Shown here: in pieces, positions 1 through 9,515 of the stretch
Position numbering within the stretch: position 1 is the first letter of the stretch
Layout of the letters: every line of letters begins with the position of its first letter
The notes under the pieces: generated by a model
What the model saw: the letters and a program-made list of their open reading frames with translations, nothing else
Database searches by the model: none
Told to the model about the DNA's origin: nothing
Position numbers and translations under genes: made by a program
Origin: Akkermansia sp.
Lineage (GTDB): Bacteria > Verrucomicrobiota > Verrucomicrobiia > Verrucomicrobiales > Akkermansiaceae
Reading direction: 5' to 3'
Length of the DNA: 46,212 bases
NCBI GenBank assembly: GCA_024405415.1
Contig: JAKSOV010000006.1
Span: forward strand, 1 to 46,212

Positions 1-218
1 CGCGCAGATGTATACGATGCCAATCTGACGTTCCGTCAGATTGACGCCTTAAAAGTGTGCGCGGCTGCGCCGCGCAGGATAATCTCAAAGAGATCGACAA
101 ACTGCTCATTTATCGTTCCTTCCTCCTTTCGGTCTTCTGAATTCGGCCTTCGGACTTGTTTGGGCTTGACCTTTTCTTAGAAAAGTAGTTACATATCCGC
201 CCGTTCGTCCGTTTCATT
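1..218. other. Gene-free left edge with two strong hairpins
   Basis: No credible coding region is seen upstream of panD. Two perfect stems stand out: a 10-bp stem at about 21-43 (CAATCTGACG / CGTCAGATTG) and a 7-bp stem at 59-75 (GCGCGGC / GCCGCGC). Their words (CTGACG..CGTCAG and GCGGCTGCGCCGC) resemble parts of the nested repeats at 6578, 16002 and 25393, so this may be the end of a diverged copy cut by the window edge. A weak promoter-like pair, TTGACC (166-171) and TTACAT (189-194), lies 17 bp apart before panD. Confidence 0.4.
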
Positions 219-557
219 ATGTTTGTCTGCCAGCTCAAATCGAAGATTCACCGCGCCATGGTGACCCGTGGCGATGTCGAATACGAGGGGAGTATCGAAA
301 TCCCGCAGGATCTCGTGGAAGCCGCCGGCCTCTGGCCCGGTGAGAAGGTGCTCGTCGCCTCCGTCACCAGCGGCAACCGCTTTGAGACCTACGTACTGGT
401 CGGTCCGCCCAAGACGGGGCAGATTATCGTCAACGGCGCCGCCGCCCACCTCATCGGCAAGGGAGAGCGCATCATCATCATGAGCTTCGCCTACGACGAC
501 AAGCCCATTACCCCCAAACGCATCATCTGCAACGAGCTGAACGAAATCATCGCCTGA
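219..557 (+). CDS. panD: Aspartate 1-decarboxylase precursor
   Basis: PanD decarboxylates L-aspartate to beta-alanine for pantothenate and coenzyme A. It is made as a pro-enzyme that cleaves itself between Gly and Ser to form a pyruvoyl group. The hallmark residues fall at the standard family numbers from this start: Lys9, Tyr22, the Gly24-Ser25 cleavage site in YEGS, Arg54, Thr57-Tyr58 and Asn72 in the NGAAAH motif. The protein has 112 residues, slightly shorter than the usual 120-127 because the C-terminal tail is short. It is followed by secG with its own promoter, so the two need not be co-transcribed. No other pantothenate gene is in the window. Confidence 0.95.
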   Translation: MFVCQLKSKIHRAMVTRGDVEYEGSIEIPQDLVEAAGLWPGEKVLVASVTSGNRFETYVLVGPPKTGQIIVNGAAAHLIGKGERIIIMSFAYDDKPITPKRIICNELNEIIA

Positions 558-569
558 CGCAGCTGCTGC

Positions 570-598
570 TTTACAAAGCCCCCTTTTTCACCTACAAT
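570..598 (+). promoter_or_regulatory. Promoter of secG, predicted leaderless
   Basis: TTTACA (570-575) and TACAAT (593-598) are 17 bp apart, each one mismatch from the sigma-70 consensus. The -10 box ends 6 nt before the ATG at 605, so transcription should begin at or beside the start codon. Confidence 0.65.
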
Positions 599-604
599 AC
601 GACC

Positions 605-1066
605 ATGCTTAACGCCGCCATCTACATTGTTTTCTCCATTCTCCTTATCGTCTGCGCCCTGCTGCTGCTCGTGGTGCTCATGCAGCGCCCCAAGCAGGAA
701 GGCCTCGGTGCCGCCTTCGGTGCCCAGATGACCGACCAGGCCTTCGGCGCCCAGACCACGGACGTGCTCAAGAAGGGCACGGTGCTCTTCGGCACGCTGT
801 TTATGGGTCTGTGTTTTGTGCTGGCCGTGCTGATGAACGCCCGTTTCCAGCGCCAGAAGTCTGAGCTGGGCCAGAAGGGCGCGCCCGCCGCAGCCACGGC
901 CCCTGCCGAGACCCCCGCCCCTGAGGCTCCCGCTGCTGCGGAACCCGCTCCCGCCACCGAGACGCCTGCCCCCGCAGCCCCCGCAGCGGAGAACCTTGAG
1001 GACCTCCTGAGCGCGCCCGCCGCCCCCGCTCCTGCGGAGGCCCCCGCCGAGCAGCCCGCCGCCTAA
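605..1066 (+). CDS. secG: Preprotein translocase subunit SecG
   Basis: SecG is the small two-helix partner of SecYE in the inner-membrane secretion channel. The sequence shows a first membrane helix (about residues 3-26), the conserved loop with QRPKQEGLGAAFG and the DQAFGAQ stretch, and a second helix at about residues 58-77. A long tail of Ala, Pro and Glu repeats (about residues 95-153) is appended. Such tails are common in this phylum and are probably disordered. A hairpin with a T-run follows directly, so the gene looks monocistronic. The start is fixed by the promoter only 6 nt upstream. Confidence 0.92.
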   Translation: MLNAAIYIVFSILLIVCALLLLVVLMQRPKQEGLGAAFGAQMTDQAFGAQTTDVLKKGTVLFGTLFMGLCFVLAVLMNARFQRQKSELGQKGAPAAATAPAETPAPEAPAAAEPAPATETPAPAAPAAENLEDLLSAPAAPAPAEAPAEQPAA

Positions 1067-1098
1067 GCCGCGCGACAGGCCTCAACGAAACTTTTTTG

Positions 1099-1137
1099 CC
1101 GCGCAGCGCTTCGATGAGCTGCGCGGTGTTTTCTTTC
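1099..1137 (+). terminator. Rho-independent terminator of secG
   Basis: A 9-bp stem CCGCGCAGC (1099-1107) / GCTGCGCGG (1118-1126) is followed by TGTTTTCTTT. The open frame beginning at 1096 runs through it, which argues against a start there for the next gene. Confidence 0.75.
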
Positions 1138-1161
1138 CTGAACTCCCCAACAAAACCCACC

Positions 1162-2187
1162 ATGCGTTTTGACAGCATCAACCGGCTCACCGCCGCCGCC
1201 AAGGAAAGCGCCGTGCAAGGCAGCGTCCACGCCCAAGTGATGCAGAGCCTCACCAAGACCACCAAAGCGGGCAAGCCCTATCTCGAAATCACCTTTGCCG
1301 ACACGGAGGGCAGTTTCACCCTCAAGGTGTGGGACAACGCCCCGTGGCGCGCCGCTTTCGCCGCGCTCCAAGCCAACAACGCCGTGGAGCTTTTTGCCGA
1401 CTGGAGCACGAGCGACTACGGGCTGGAGGCCGCCTCCCTCGACCTCCGCATGCTCACCCCTGCGGAGGAGGAGGCGCTGCTCACCGGCAGCGCCGAGACC
1501 CGCGCGCGGCAGGAAGCCGCATGGGAGACCATCAACACGCTGGCGGATTCCCTGCGCGACCCGCGTCTGCACGCCCTCTGCCGCCTGTTTTTGGACAGCT
1601 TTGCCACGCGCTTCCGCCGCAGCGGCGCTGCCCGCAAGATGCACCACGCCCGCCGCGGCGGGCTGGTGGAGCACACCGCCGGCACCATGCGCGCCGCGGA
1701 CGCCATCTGCGCGGCCTACCCCACCCTCAACCGCGACCTCGTGCTCGCAGGTGCGCTGCTGCACGACTGCGGCAAGATGGCCGAAAACGCCTACGAGGAG
1801 CACAGTTTCACCATGCCCTACGGCCTGAGCGGCGAGCTGCTGGGCCACATCACCATCGGCATTGAGCTGGTAAACAGCCTTTGGAAATCTCTCGCTGCCG
1901 AGCACAAAGCTGAATGGGCCTCCCTCACCCCCACGACGGAGCACGTGCGTCTGCATCTGCTGCACCTGCTCGCCGCCCACCACGGCACGCAGGAATACGG
2001 CTCTCCCGTCGTTCCTAAGACGCCCGAGGCGCTGGCTCTGCACCACGCGGATGACCTCGATGCCAAGATGGAGATGTTCCGCGCCGCCTACGAAAGCGGC
2101 ACCGCGCTCTCCGACCATGTGCTTCAGGGCAAGTTTCCCCTGCCGAACTCCGTCAAACCGCTGGCGGGCTTTGACGCACAAGATTAA
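1162..2187 (+). CDS. OB-fold/HD-domain 3'-5' exoribonuclease, YhaM-like
   Basis: The 341-residue protein has an N-terminal OB-fold nucleic-acid-binding part (about residues 15-90, with GKPYLEITFADTEGSF) and a C-terminal HD metal-dependent phosphohydrolase domain. The HD signature is visible as HHARRGGLVEHT, then GALLHDCGK (the His-Asp pair) and a later HH in LAAHHGT. This order matches the YhaM 3'-5' exonuclease family, which degrades RNA or ssDNA from the 3' end. The ATG at 1162 is chosen because frame-open positions further upstream lie in the secG terminator. The LysE-type gene follows after 5 bp, suggesting co-transcription. YhaM-type activity is a family inference. Confidence 0.82.
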   Translation: MRFDSINRLTAAAKESAVQGSVHAQVMQSLTKTTKAGKPYLEITFADTEGSFTLKVWDNAPWRAAFAALQANNAVELFADWSTSDYGLEAASLDLRMLTPAEEEALLTGSAETRARQEAAWETINTLADSLRDPRLHALCRLFLDSFATRFRRSGAARKMHHARRGGLVEHTAGTMRAADAICAAYPTLNRDLVLAGALLHDCGKMAENAYEEHSFTMPYGLSGELLGHITIGIELVNSLWKSLAAEHKAEWASLTPTTEHVRLHLLHLLAAHHGTQEYGSPVVPKTPEALALHHADDLDAKMEMFRAAYESGTALSDHVLQGKFPLPNSVKPLAGFDAQD

Positions 2188-2192
2188 TTCCC

Positions 2193-2834
2193 ATGCTTGC
2201 CGCGCTGCTCAGCCTCATCACGGTGTCGCTCTTTCTGGTGCTTTCCCAGTTGAGCCCGGGGCCGGACGTCTTTTTCGTCTTTCGCACGGCGCTGGCACGC
2301 GGGTTCCGCGGCGGCGCGGCGGTGAGCAGCGGTATCAACGCAGGATTCTGCATTCAAGCCCTCATCGTTTGCACGGCGGGGCAGTGGGTCATGCAGCAGA
2401 GTTGGAGCCGCTGGGTGTTGCTGGCCGCGGCCTGCTGGCTGCTCTACCTCGCGTGGAAAATCTTTCCCCGCCGCCGCAGCGGAACGGATGACGCCACCCT
2501 CGACAGCCGCGCCGAGGAGGAGGAGACAACTCTTCCTCGTCTCGTCTGGCAGGGTTTCCTCTGCAACATCCTCAACCCCAAATGCGGGCTCTTCATCGCG
2601 AGCATCGCCCTCGGCCCGCAGAACACCTACGGCGACACCTACGCGTGGTACACCCCCGCGCTCATTCTCTCCCTTGCTCTCTCCTCCCAACTGGGGTGGA
2701 TGCTCTGGAGCGCCCTGCTGCAATGGCACCCCATTCGCGGCTTCTACCTGCGCCACACCGCGGTGATTGACGCCGCCTTCGCGCTCTTCCTCGCGCTCTT
2801 TGCACTCCTCCTCGCCGCAGACGCGTGGGCCTAA
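2193..2834 (+). CDS. LysE/RhtB-family amino-acid exporter
   Basis: This is a 213-residue membrane protein with about six hydrophobic segments. Near the N terminus (about residues 20-26) it carries the LysE-family signature S-P-G-P-D after LVLSQL. Members export amino acids such as lysine, threonine or homoserine by proton exchange. The length is typical (about 205-215). The substrate cannot be read from sequence. A polar, acidic and arginine-rich cytoplasmic loop lies at about residues 92-115, as in the family. It starts 5 bp after the exonuclease gene, with no promoter between. Confidence 0.88.
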   Translation: MLAALLSLITVSLFLVLSQLSPGPDVFFVFRTALARGFRGGAAVSSGINAGFCIQALIVCTAGQWVMQQSWSRWVLLAAACWLLYLAWKIFPRRRSGTDDATLDSRAEEEETTLPRLVWQGFLCNILNPKCGLFIASIALGPQNTYGDTYAWYTPALILSLALSSQLGWMLWSALLQWHPIRGFYLRHTAVIDAAFALFLALFALLLAADAWA

Positions 2835-3029
2835 CGCCAAACAGCGCAAGCTGAGCGCCTTGCATACGCAGCATCCGATGGCACATCGGATGCTGCTCCT
2901 CGTCCCCGCGGCGCAGCCGCGCAAATTTCTCAAATTGTAATTTGTAAATTGTAATTTGTAATTCCTCTTTTGGCTTGCTTTCCGCGGCGGTTTGGGGTAG
3001 ATTAAACGCGCAAAAGACGTTATTGCACT
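2835..3029. repeat. Intergenic hairpin and tandem 14-mer upstream of sdhC
   Basis: A perfect 12-bp stem lies at 2869-2895 (CAGCATCCGATG / CATCGGATGCTG, 3-nt loop), without a T-run. It is followed by an exact tandem duplication of the 14-mer AAATTGTAATTTGT (2932-2945 and 2946-2959), itself nearly palindromic, and a further partial unit. The AT-rich repeat ends 15 bp before the -35 box of the sdhC promoter, a suitable position for an activator site. Confidence 0.6.
2975..3003 (+). promoter_or_regulatory. Promoter of sdhCAB
   Basis: TTGCTT (2975-2980) and TAGATT (2998-3003) are 17 bp apart, 26 nt before the sdhC ATG. Confidence 0.5.
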
Positions 3030-3701
3030 ATGAACGACATCATCACGACAGCATGCAAATTCGTCACATCCTCCATCGGCCGCAAAATTCTTGTGGCCCT
3101 GACGGGTATGTGTCTCCTCCTGTTCCTCGTGGGCCATCTCGCCGGTAACATGACCATCTTCGGTGGTCTGTCCCCCGAAGGCGGCACCTCTTGGATCGAC
3201 TCCTACGCCACGGGTCTGCACTCCATGCCCGCTTGGCTGCTCTGGGCTATCCGCCTCGGTCTGCTCGCCATCCTGCTGGTGCACGTGGGTCTCACGCTCA
3301 TCCTGAAGTATGAGAACTACACCGCCCGCACGCATTACCAGATGGAAGGCACACTGAAGGCCACCCTCGCCTCCCGCACCATGGTGCTCACGGGCGTGAT
3401 GATTTTCGCCTTCCTCGGCTTCCACCTGTGGCAGCTCACCTTCAACGGCGATCCCCACGACTGCTACCACCACATTCTTGCAGCCTTCCAGAACCCCTGG
3501 TGCTCCGCGTTCTACATCGTTGCCATCTGCTGCCTGTTCATGCACGTGCGCCACGGTGTGCAGTCCATCTTCCAGACGCTGGGTCTCAACACCCGCAAGA
3601 TTCGCCCGCTCTACAACATCATCGCCATCCTCTTCGGCGTGGTGGTGTGCGGTCTCTTCATCTCCATCCCCGTGTGCGTGCTCACGGGCATCCTGCACTA
3701 A
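3030..3701 (+). CDS. sdhC: Succinate dehydrogenase/fumarate reductase cytochrome b subunit
   Basis: This is the single membrane anchor of a type B succinate:quinone oxidoreductase (B. subtilis / Wolinella type). It has 223 residues and five predicted membrane helices, and it passes electrons between the iron-sulfur subunit and menaquinone. Conserved features include GRKILVALTGMCLLLFLVGH near residue 17, with a candidate haem-ligand His in GHLAGN. Further His residues lie in later helices (LVHVGL, GFHLWQL, HVRHGVQ). It is the first gene of sdhCAB, with sdhA 21 bp downstream. Whether the complex runs as a dehydrogenase or a fumarate reductase in the cell cannot be told from sequence. In a fermentative gut organism the reductase direction is plausible. 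Confidence 0.92.
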   Translation: MNDIITTACKFVTSSIGRKILVALTGMCLLLFLVGHLAGNMTIFGGLSPEGGTSWIDSYATGLHSMPAWLLWAIRLGLLAILLVHVGLTLILKYENYTARTHYQMEGTLKATLASRTMVLTGVMIFAFLGFHLWQLTFNGDPHDCYHHILAAFQNPWCSAFYIVAICCLFMHVRHGVQSIFQTLGLNTRKIRPLYNIIAILFGVVVCGLFISIPVCVLTGILH

Positions 3702-3722
3702 CCCTCACCCCCCTTACACGAT

Positions 3723-5687
<1,965 letters not shown>

Positions 5688-5740
5688 AGACCAAGACGAG
5701 AGAACGACAAACCATTAACGATTTACAAAGAAATACTACT

Positions 5741-6508
5741 ATGGCTAATCTCAATCTTACGCTGAAGGTCTGGAGACAGGAAAACGCTCAGGCGCAGGGC
5801 CGCATCGAGACCTACAAGGCCACGAACATCCCCGACGAAGCCTCCTTCCTCGAGATGCTCGACATCGTGAACGAGGGTCTCGTGCACGAGGGCAAGGAGC
5901 CCATCCACTTCGACCACGACTGCCGCGAAGGTATCTGCGGTATGTGCTCGCTGACCATCAACGGCGTGCCGCACGGCGGCAAGCACGTGACCACCTGCCA
6001 GCTGCACATGCGCCAGTTCAAGGACGGCGACACCATCTGGATCGAGCCCTTCCGCGCGAAGGCCTTCCCGCTGCTGCGCGACCTCATGGTGGACCGCACC
6101 GCGCTGGACAACATTATCGCCGCCGGCGGTTTCGTGGACATCCGCACGGGTTCCGCCCCGAACGCCAATAACGTGCCGATTCGCAAGAAGACCGCCGATG
6201 CTGCGTTCGATGCCGCTGCCTGCATCGGCTGCGGTGCCTGCGTGGCCAGCTGCAAGAACAGCTCCGCCATGCTCTTCACCTCCGCCAAGGCCGCGCACCT
6301 CAACCTGCTCCCGCAGGGTCAGCCCGAGAAGAACAAGCGCGTGCTCGCCATGGTGCAGCAGATGGACGCTCTGGGCTTCGGCAACTGCACGAACCAGTAC
6401 GAATGCGAAGCCGCCTGCCCGAAGGGCATCACGGTGGACAACATCGCCAAGCTCAACCGCGACTACATGATTGCCTGCGCCTCCGAGGCCGTCGGCGTGT
6501 ACTCGTAA
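5741..6508 (+). CDS. sdhB: Succinate dehydrogenase/fumarate reductase iron-sulfur subunit
   Basis: This subunit relays electrons between SdhA flavin and SdhC haem through three clusters. The 255-residue protein shows the [2Fe-2S] ligands Cys61, Cys66 and Cys69 in CREGICGMC with a further Cys about 20 residues on. The [4Fe-4S] motif is [11 protein letters not shown] at about residues 160-172, and the [3Fe-4S] motif [14 protein letters not shown] is in the C-terminal domain. It is the last gene of the operon, 53 bp after sdhA, and is followed by a strong terminator. Confidence 0.96.
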   Translation: MANLNLTLKVWRQENAQAQGRIETYKATNIPDEASFLEMLDIVNEGLVHEGKEPIHFDHDCREGICGMCSLTINGVPHGGKHVTTCQLHMRQFKDGDTIWIEPFRAKAFPLLRDLMVDRTALDNIIAAGGFVDIRTGSAPNANNVPIRKKTADAAFDAAACIGCGACVASCKNSSAMLFTSAKAAHLNLLPQGQPEKNKRVLAMVQQMDALGFGNCTNQYECEAACPKGITVDNIAKLNRDYMIACASEAVGVYS

Positions 6509-6535
6509 CGAGCCAAGGCAACAACGTCTTTTATC

Positions 6536-6567
6536 AAGCGGCGGGTGGCAACACCCGCCGCTTTTTT
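6536..6567 (+). terminator. Terminator of sdhCAB
   Basis: An 11-bp stem AAGCGGCGGGT (6536-6546) / ACCCGCCGCTT (6553-6563) is followed by a T-run. Confidence 0.85.
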
Positions 6568-6577
6568 CACAGTGCCC

Positions 6578-6769
6578 GACAAAGGGGGATTTGTCGAGAT
6601 GTACAAATCAAAAAATTAGGCGGCTGCGCCGCGAGATAACAAACTCGTTCTGACGCAAGCGACAGAACGAGTTATCAATCCTTGCGGCGGCTTGTCTCGG
6701 CGTAGCCGTAGGCGAAGACGGAAGCCGCACTCTATTCAATGATTTGTACTTACAAATCGCTCCTTTGTC
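6578..6769. repeat. Nested inverted repeat, copy A
   Basis: This is a 192-bp element between sdhB and dnaN. Its ends pair: GACAAAGGGGGATTTGT at 6578 matches the reverse complement of the right end at 6769. Inside lie GGCGGCTGCGCCGC and an 11-bp stem AACTCGTTCTG (6642-6652) / CAGAACGAGTT (6663-6673). The core is shared with copy B at 16002, and the right arm GCCGCACTCTATTCAA is shared with copies B and C. No coding potential is seen. Confidence 0.75.
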
Positions 6770-6896
6770 AATTCTCCTCCCCCCACGCCTGTTGTGCCCG
6801 CGGGCATAAAATGGGGTAACGAAACGCCCCGGCACAAGATATAGTACGCCCCCGCAAAAAATGGTAGAAAATCTTGCGACCACATAAGATTTTAGC

Positions 6897-6925
6897 TTGC
6901 CAAGGATTGATAAAATGGGTAAAAT
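6897..6925 (+). promoter_or_regulatory. Promoter of dnaN
   Basis: TTGCCA (6897-6902) and TAAAAT (6920-6925) are 17 bp apart, 21 nt before the dnaN ATG. Confidence 0.55.
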
Positions 6926-6946
6926 GCTGCTCAACAAAGGATTGAT

Positions 6947-8032
6947 ATGAAATTCTCACTTGCGAAACAGGTTCTTCTCGATGGTCTGAACAAGGTAGCC
7001 GGCGTGGTCTCCACCCGCCCCAGCATGCCCATTCTCTCCAACGTACTGTTGGAGGCAGCTGACGGCGAGCTTAAGCTCATGACCACCAACATGGAGCTGA
7101 CCATCTCCACACAGGTTCCCTGCCTTGTGGAGAAGACCGGCGCCATCACCCTGCCTGCCAAGAAGCTGCAAAGCATTATCCGCGAGCTGCGCGACGGCGA
7201 AGTGACCGTCGACGTTAGCGGCACGGTGGCCACCATCACCTGCAACCGCGCTCGTTTCCGCCTCAACGGCCTCTCTGCCGACGAGTTCCCCGGCATGCCC
7301 GTCTTTAAGGAAGTGCGCGAGTTCAAAGTGCCTCAGGGCATGCTCAACAAGGGCTTCTCCTACACAGAGTTCGCCATTGCCAACGATGGCCTGCGCTACG
7401 TGCTTAACGGCATCTACACCACCTTCCGCGACGGCAAGCTCACGCTCGTAGCCACTGACGGCCGCCGTCTCGCCCTCTTCGAGAACGAGCTTGAGTTCCC
7501 CGAGAGCCTCAACGTTTCCATCGACATCCCCAGCCGCGCTGTGGCTGAGGTACACCGCCTGCTGGGCGATGCGGGCGATGTGCTCGTGCGCATCACCAAC
7601 AATCAGGCTGCCTTCGATTTCGGCGACACGGTGCTGGTGACCAAGCTCATCGACGGCAATTATCCGAACTACCGCCAGGTGATTCCCAGCCGTTACAACG
7701 AGCGTGTCGTGCTGCCTGCGGGTGAGCTGAATGAGACCGTCCGCCGCGTCTCCCTGCTTTCTGCCGAGAAGGCCAACACGGTGAGCTTCCACTTCGTCCC
7801 CGGCACCATGAAGGTGCAGGCCGGCGCCAACATGGGCGAGGCCAGCGAAGAAGTGCCGATTGATTACAGCGGCCGCGAGCTTTCCATCGCCTTCAACGCC
7901 GACTTCGTGCTGGCCCCCCTCAAGGCCGTGGGTGACGGCGAGATTGCCCTGGACCTCATCGATGCCTCCAGCCCCGGCGTCATGCGCGTGTCGGACGAGT
8001 TCCTCTACGTCCTCATGCCCATGCACCTGTAA
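6947..8032 (+). CDS. dnaN: DNA polymerase III beta sliding clamp
   Basis: The 361-residue protein forms a dimeric ring that tethers DNA polymerase III to DNA. It opens with MKFSLAKQVLLDGLNKVAGVVSTRPSMPIL-type sequence, diagnostic of domain 1. It continues through three equal domains, with LVATDGRRLA in domain 2, and ends with FLYVLMPMHL, matching the family's C-terminal hydrophobic-cleft strand. It stands alone here: dnaA and recF are not adjacent, unlike the classic origin cluster. It has its own promoter and a strong terminator. Confidence 0.96.
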   Translation: MKFSLAKQVLLDGLNKVAGVVSTRPSMPILSNVLLEAADGELKLMTTNMELTISTQVPCLVEKTGAITLPAKKLQSIIRELRDGEVTVDVSGTVATITCNRARFRLNGLSADEFPGMPVFKEVREFKVPQGMLNKGFSYTEFAIANDGLRYVLNGIYTTFRDGKLTLVATDGRRLALFENELEFPESLNVSIDIPSRAVAEVHRLLGDAGDVLVRITNNQAAFDFGDTVLVTKLIDGNYPNYRQVIPSRYNERVVLPAGELNETVRRVSLLSAEKANTVSFHFVPGTMKVQAGANMGEASEEVPIDYSGRELSIAFNADFVLAPLKAVGDGEIALDLIDASSPGVMRVSDEFLYVLMPMHL

Positions 8033-8058
8033 AGCTCAGACGATACATTGCAAGGTAT

Positions 8059-8094
8059 AAAAGCGGTTCGGTGCATGCGCCGAACCGCTTTTGT
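8059..8094. terminator. Bidirectional terminator between dnaN and the FtsB-like gene
   Basis: A 13-bp perfect stem AAAAGCGGTTCGG (8059-8071) / CCGAACCGCTTTT (8080-8092) has A- and T-rich flanks, so it can work on both strands between the converging genes. Confidence 0.8.
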
Positions 8095-8180
8095 ACATAT
8101 TCTCCCGCCTCGCAAAAAAACCGAGCTACTCTAAGCTCCTTACTCCCGAATAGGGAGGGAGGGGGTGTGTGGGTGAAAGG

Positions 8181-8648
8181 TCAGCGTTTCCGGCGGCGCA
8201 CAGGAGCCTTTTTCTTAGCCTCTGCAGCCGCGCGGGCCATCTCCTCCTCTGCTGCGGCTCTGTCACGCTCCGCCGCCTTGCGCGCAGCCTCCTGCTCTTC
8301 CTCCGGCGTGGGACGGCGCACAACAATTTCACCGTCCTTGGCCTGATTGGCCCTGTCGCGCGCCTGTTGCTCGTAATATTCGGGGTCCGTCATCCAGCGG
8401 AAGCGGTTATGAGCCTCCTCCTCCTCCGCCTGAGCGCGACGCAGCAACACCTCCACGTGCTCCTTCTCCTGCTTGAGCGAGGCCAGCTCCAGCAAAGGCG
8501 TCAGCACAAGCATGGAGGCAATAAAAGCCACCAGCACCAGAAAAATAATGCCTGATACACCCAACACGCCGCGAATCCCCGCCGCACGAATGGTGCGAAT
8601 TTCGTCCAGCTCTTCGAGCGTGGGGCGGCGGCGGGAGAAAAAGGCCAT
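8181..8648 (-). CDS. Septum formation initiator family protein (FtsB/DivIC-like)
   Basis: The 155-residue bitopic membrane protein has a basic cytoplasmic N terminus, one membrane helix (about residues 27-52) and a leucine-rich coiled coil (about 55-82). The conserved patch TDPEYYEQQARDRANQAKDGEIVVR follows the FtsB/DivIC pattern in which a DP-E-ARE-x-K-PGE block follows the coil. Such proteins join FtsL and FtsQ to activate septal peptidoglycan synthesis. A long Glu/Ala/Arg tail ending in RRRKR is extra. It starts 29 bp after the upstream spermidine-synthase-like gene and probably shares its transcript. Confidence 0.75.
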   Translation of the reverse strand: MAFFSRRRPTLEELDEIRTIRAAGIRGVLGVSGIIFLVLVAFIASMLVLTPLLELASLKQEKEHVEVLLRRAQAEEEEAHNRFRWMTDPEYYEQQARDRANQAKDGEIVVRRPTPEEEQEAARKAAERDRAAAEEEMARAAAEAKKKAPVRRRKR

Positions 8649-8677
8649 GAAAGTCTGTAATGGTGGGGATTTCTGCG

Positions 8678-9355
8678 TCAGCTGTTAGCCCGCTCAGCAA
8701 AGGGCACGAAACGACCGCGGCGAGCTAACACAAGCGTGTGCATACGCTGCTGCTTACCCTTATCAGAAGCAGGAACGGCGGAGGTGCTGATTTCAAAACC
8801 TGCCTTTCGGAGAATGCTCTCCAGTTTCTTATCCGCCTTAGAGAGCGTGATAGCGAGCAGGCTACCCCCCTTGAGCGCATTGAAGAACGCCTGCGCATCC
8901 GCCATATTCAGTTCGCAGCGGGCGTGTGTATGGCGCATGAGAATGGCATGCAGTGAACCGGTGCGCTTACGGCAAAGGGTAGCGGCATCCGCCGCTTCAA
9001 CGATAACGCGGCTGTCATCAAATAGCGCCTTGTTCTCGCCATACGTGCGGTTCCACTCAATGATAGCGGGAACAGGTTCCGCCACGAGGAACTTCGCCTT
9101 CTCCTTGTTGAGGCATTCCATCACCTTGGCCAGGCCGTAGCCCAACCCCAGCCCCGCAATCATGATTTGCGGTTGCCCGGCACGAGAGATAGGCGAGGTG
9201 GCGATTTCCGCCATAGATTGCTCGCTCCCGTAGGTGAAAGAGGTGGCGCAAGGCAAACCGTCGTGCTGAATACTCAGTACGCCGTCGCGCTCCCACAGCT
9301 CCCAGAGGCTGCCGTCTTCCATCTGATGTTCCGCGAGTTTGGTCAGTGGCTTCAT
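8678..9355 (-). CDS. Spermidine-synthase-like Rossmann protein, catalytic residues altered
   Basis: The 225-residue protein has the fold landmarks of the spermidine synthase/class I methyltransferase group. A nucleotide-binding loop GLGLGYGL lies at about residues 69-76, an acidic residue in VAEPVPAIIEW follows the next strand, and DDSRVIVEAADA comes later. The expected catalytic Asp after strand 4 (an LLD-type motif in relatives) is replaced by ILMRHTHARC, so aminopropyl transfer is unlikely. No substrate can be assigned. It may be a methyltransferase-fold protein of other function. It is first of a two-gene run with the FtsB-like gene. Its promoter is only 8 nt upstream of the ATG. Confidence 0.6.
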   Translation of the reverse strand: MKPLTKLAEHQMEDGSLWELWERDGVLSIQHDGLPCATSFTYGSEQSMAEIATSPISRAGQPQIMIAGLGLGYGLAKVMECLNKEKAKFLVAEPVPAIIEWNRTYGENKALFDDSRVIVEAADAATLCRKRTGSLHAILMRHTHARCELNMADAQAFFNALKGGSLLAITLSKADKKLESILRKAGFEISTSAVPASDKGKQQRMHTLVLARRGRFVPFAERANS

Positions 9356-9363
9356 ACGCGCTC

Positions 9364-9392
9364 AGTATACCAGCGTGCCCGCATTTAGGCAA
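9364..9392 (-). promoter_or_regulatory. Promoter of the spermidine-synthase-like gene
   Basis: On the minus strand TTGCCT (9387-9392) and TATACT (9364-9369) are 17 bp apart. The -10 box ends 8 nt before the ATG, leaving a leader of only one or two bases. Confidence 0.6.
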
Positions 9393-9458
9393 TGCTGATT
9401 TAACGCGCAAGGACGACAAATCCCCACAATTGCGTTCAGACGCCCCGGTTATCGCTAA

Positions 9459-9490
9459 CAAAAACGCCCGATGCCGAAGCATCGGGCGTT
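9459..9490 (-). terminator. Terminator of infA
   Basis: A 12-bp stem AACGCCCGATGC (9463-9474) / GCATCGGGCGTT (9479-9490) with a CGAA loop reads into a T-run on the minus strand. Confidence 0.85.
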
Positions 9491-9515
9491 CGTAGAAAAA
9501 GGGTATCACTGCGCC

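Noticed and set aside
1096..1161. Upstream start for the OB-HD exonuclease
   Set aside because: The extra 22 codons run through the secG terminator hairpin; the conserved N terminus fits the ATG at 1162.
6564..6946. Replication origin beside dnaN
   Set aside because: The gap is taken up by repeat copy A and the dnaN promoter. No cluster of DnaA boxes was seen, and dnaA is absent.
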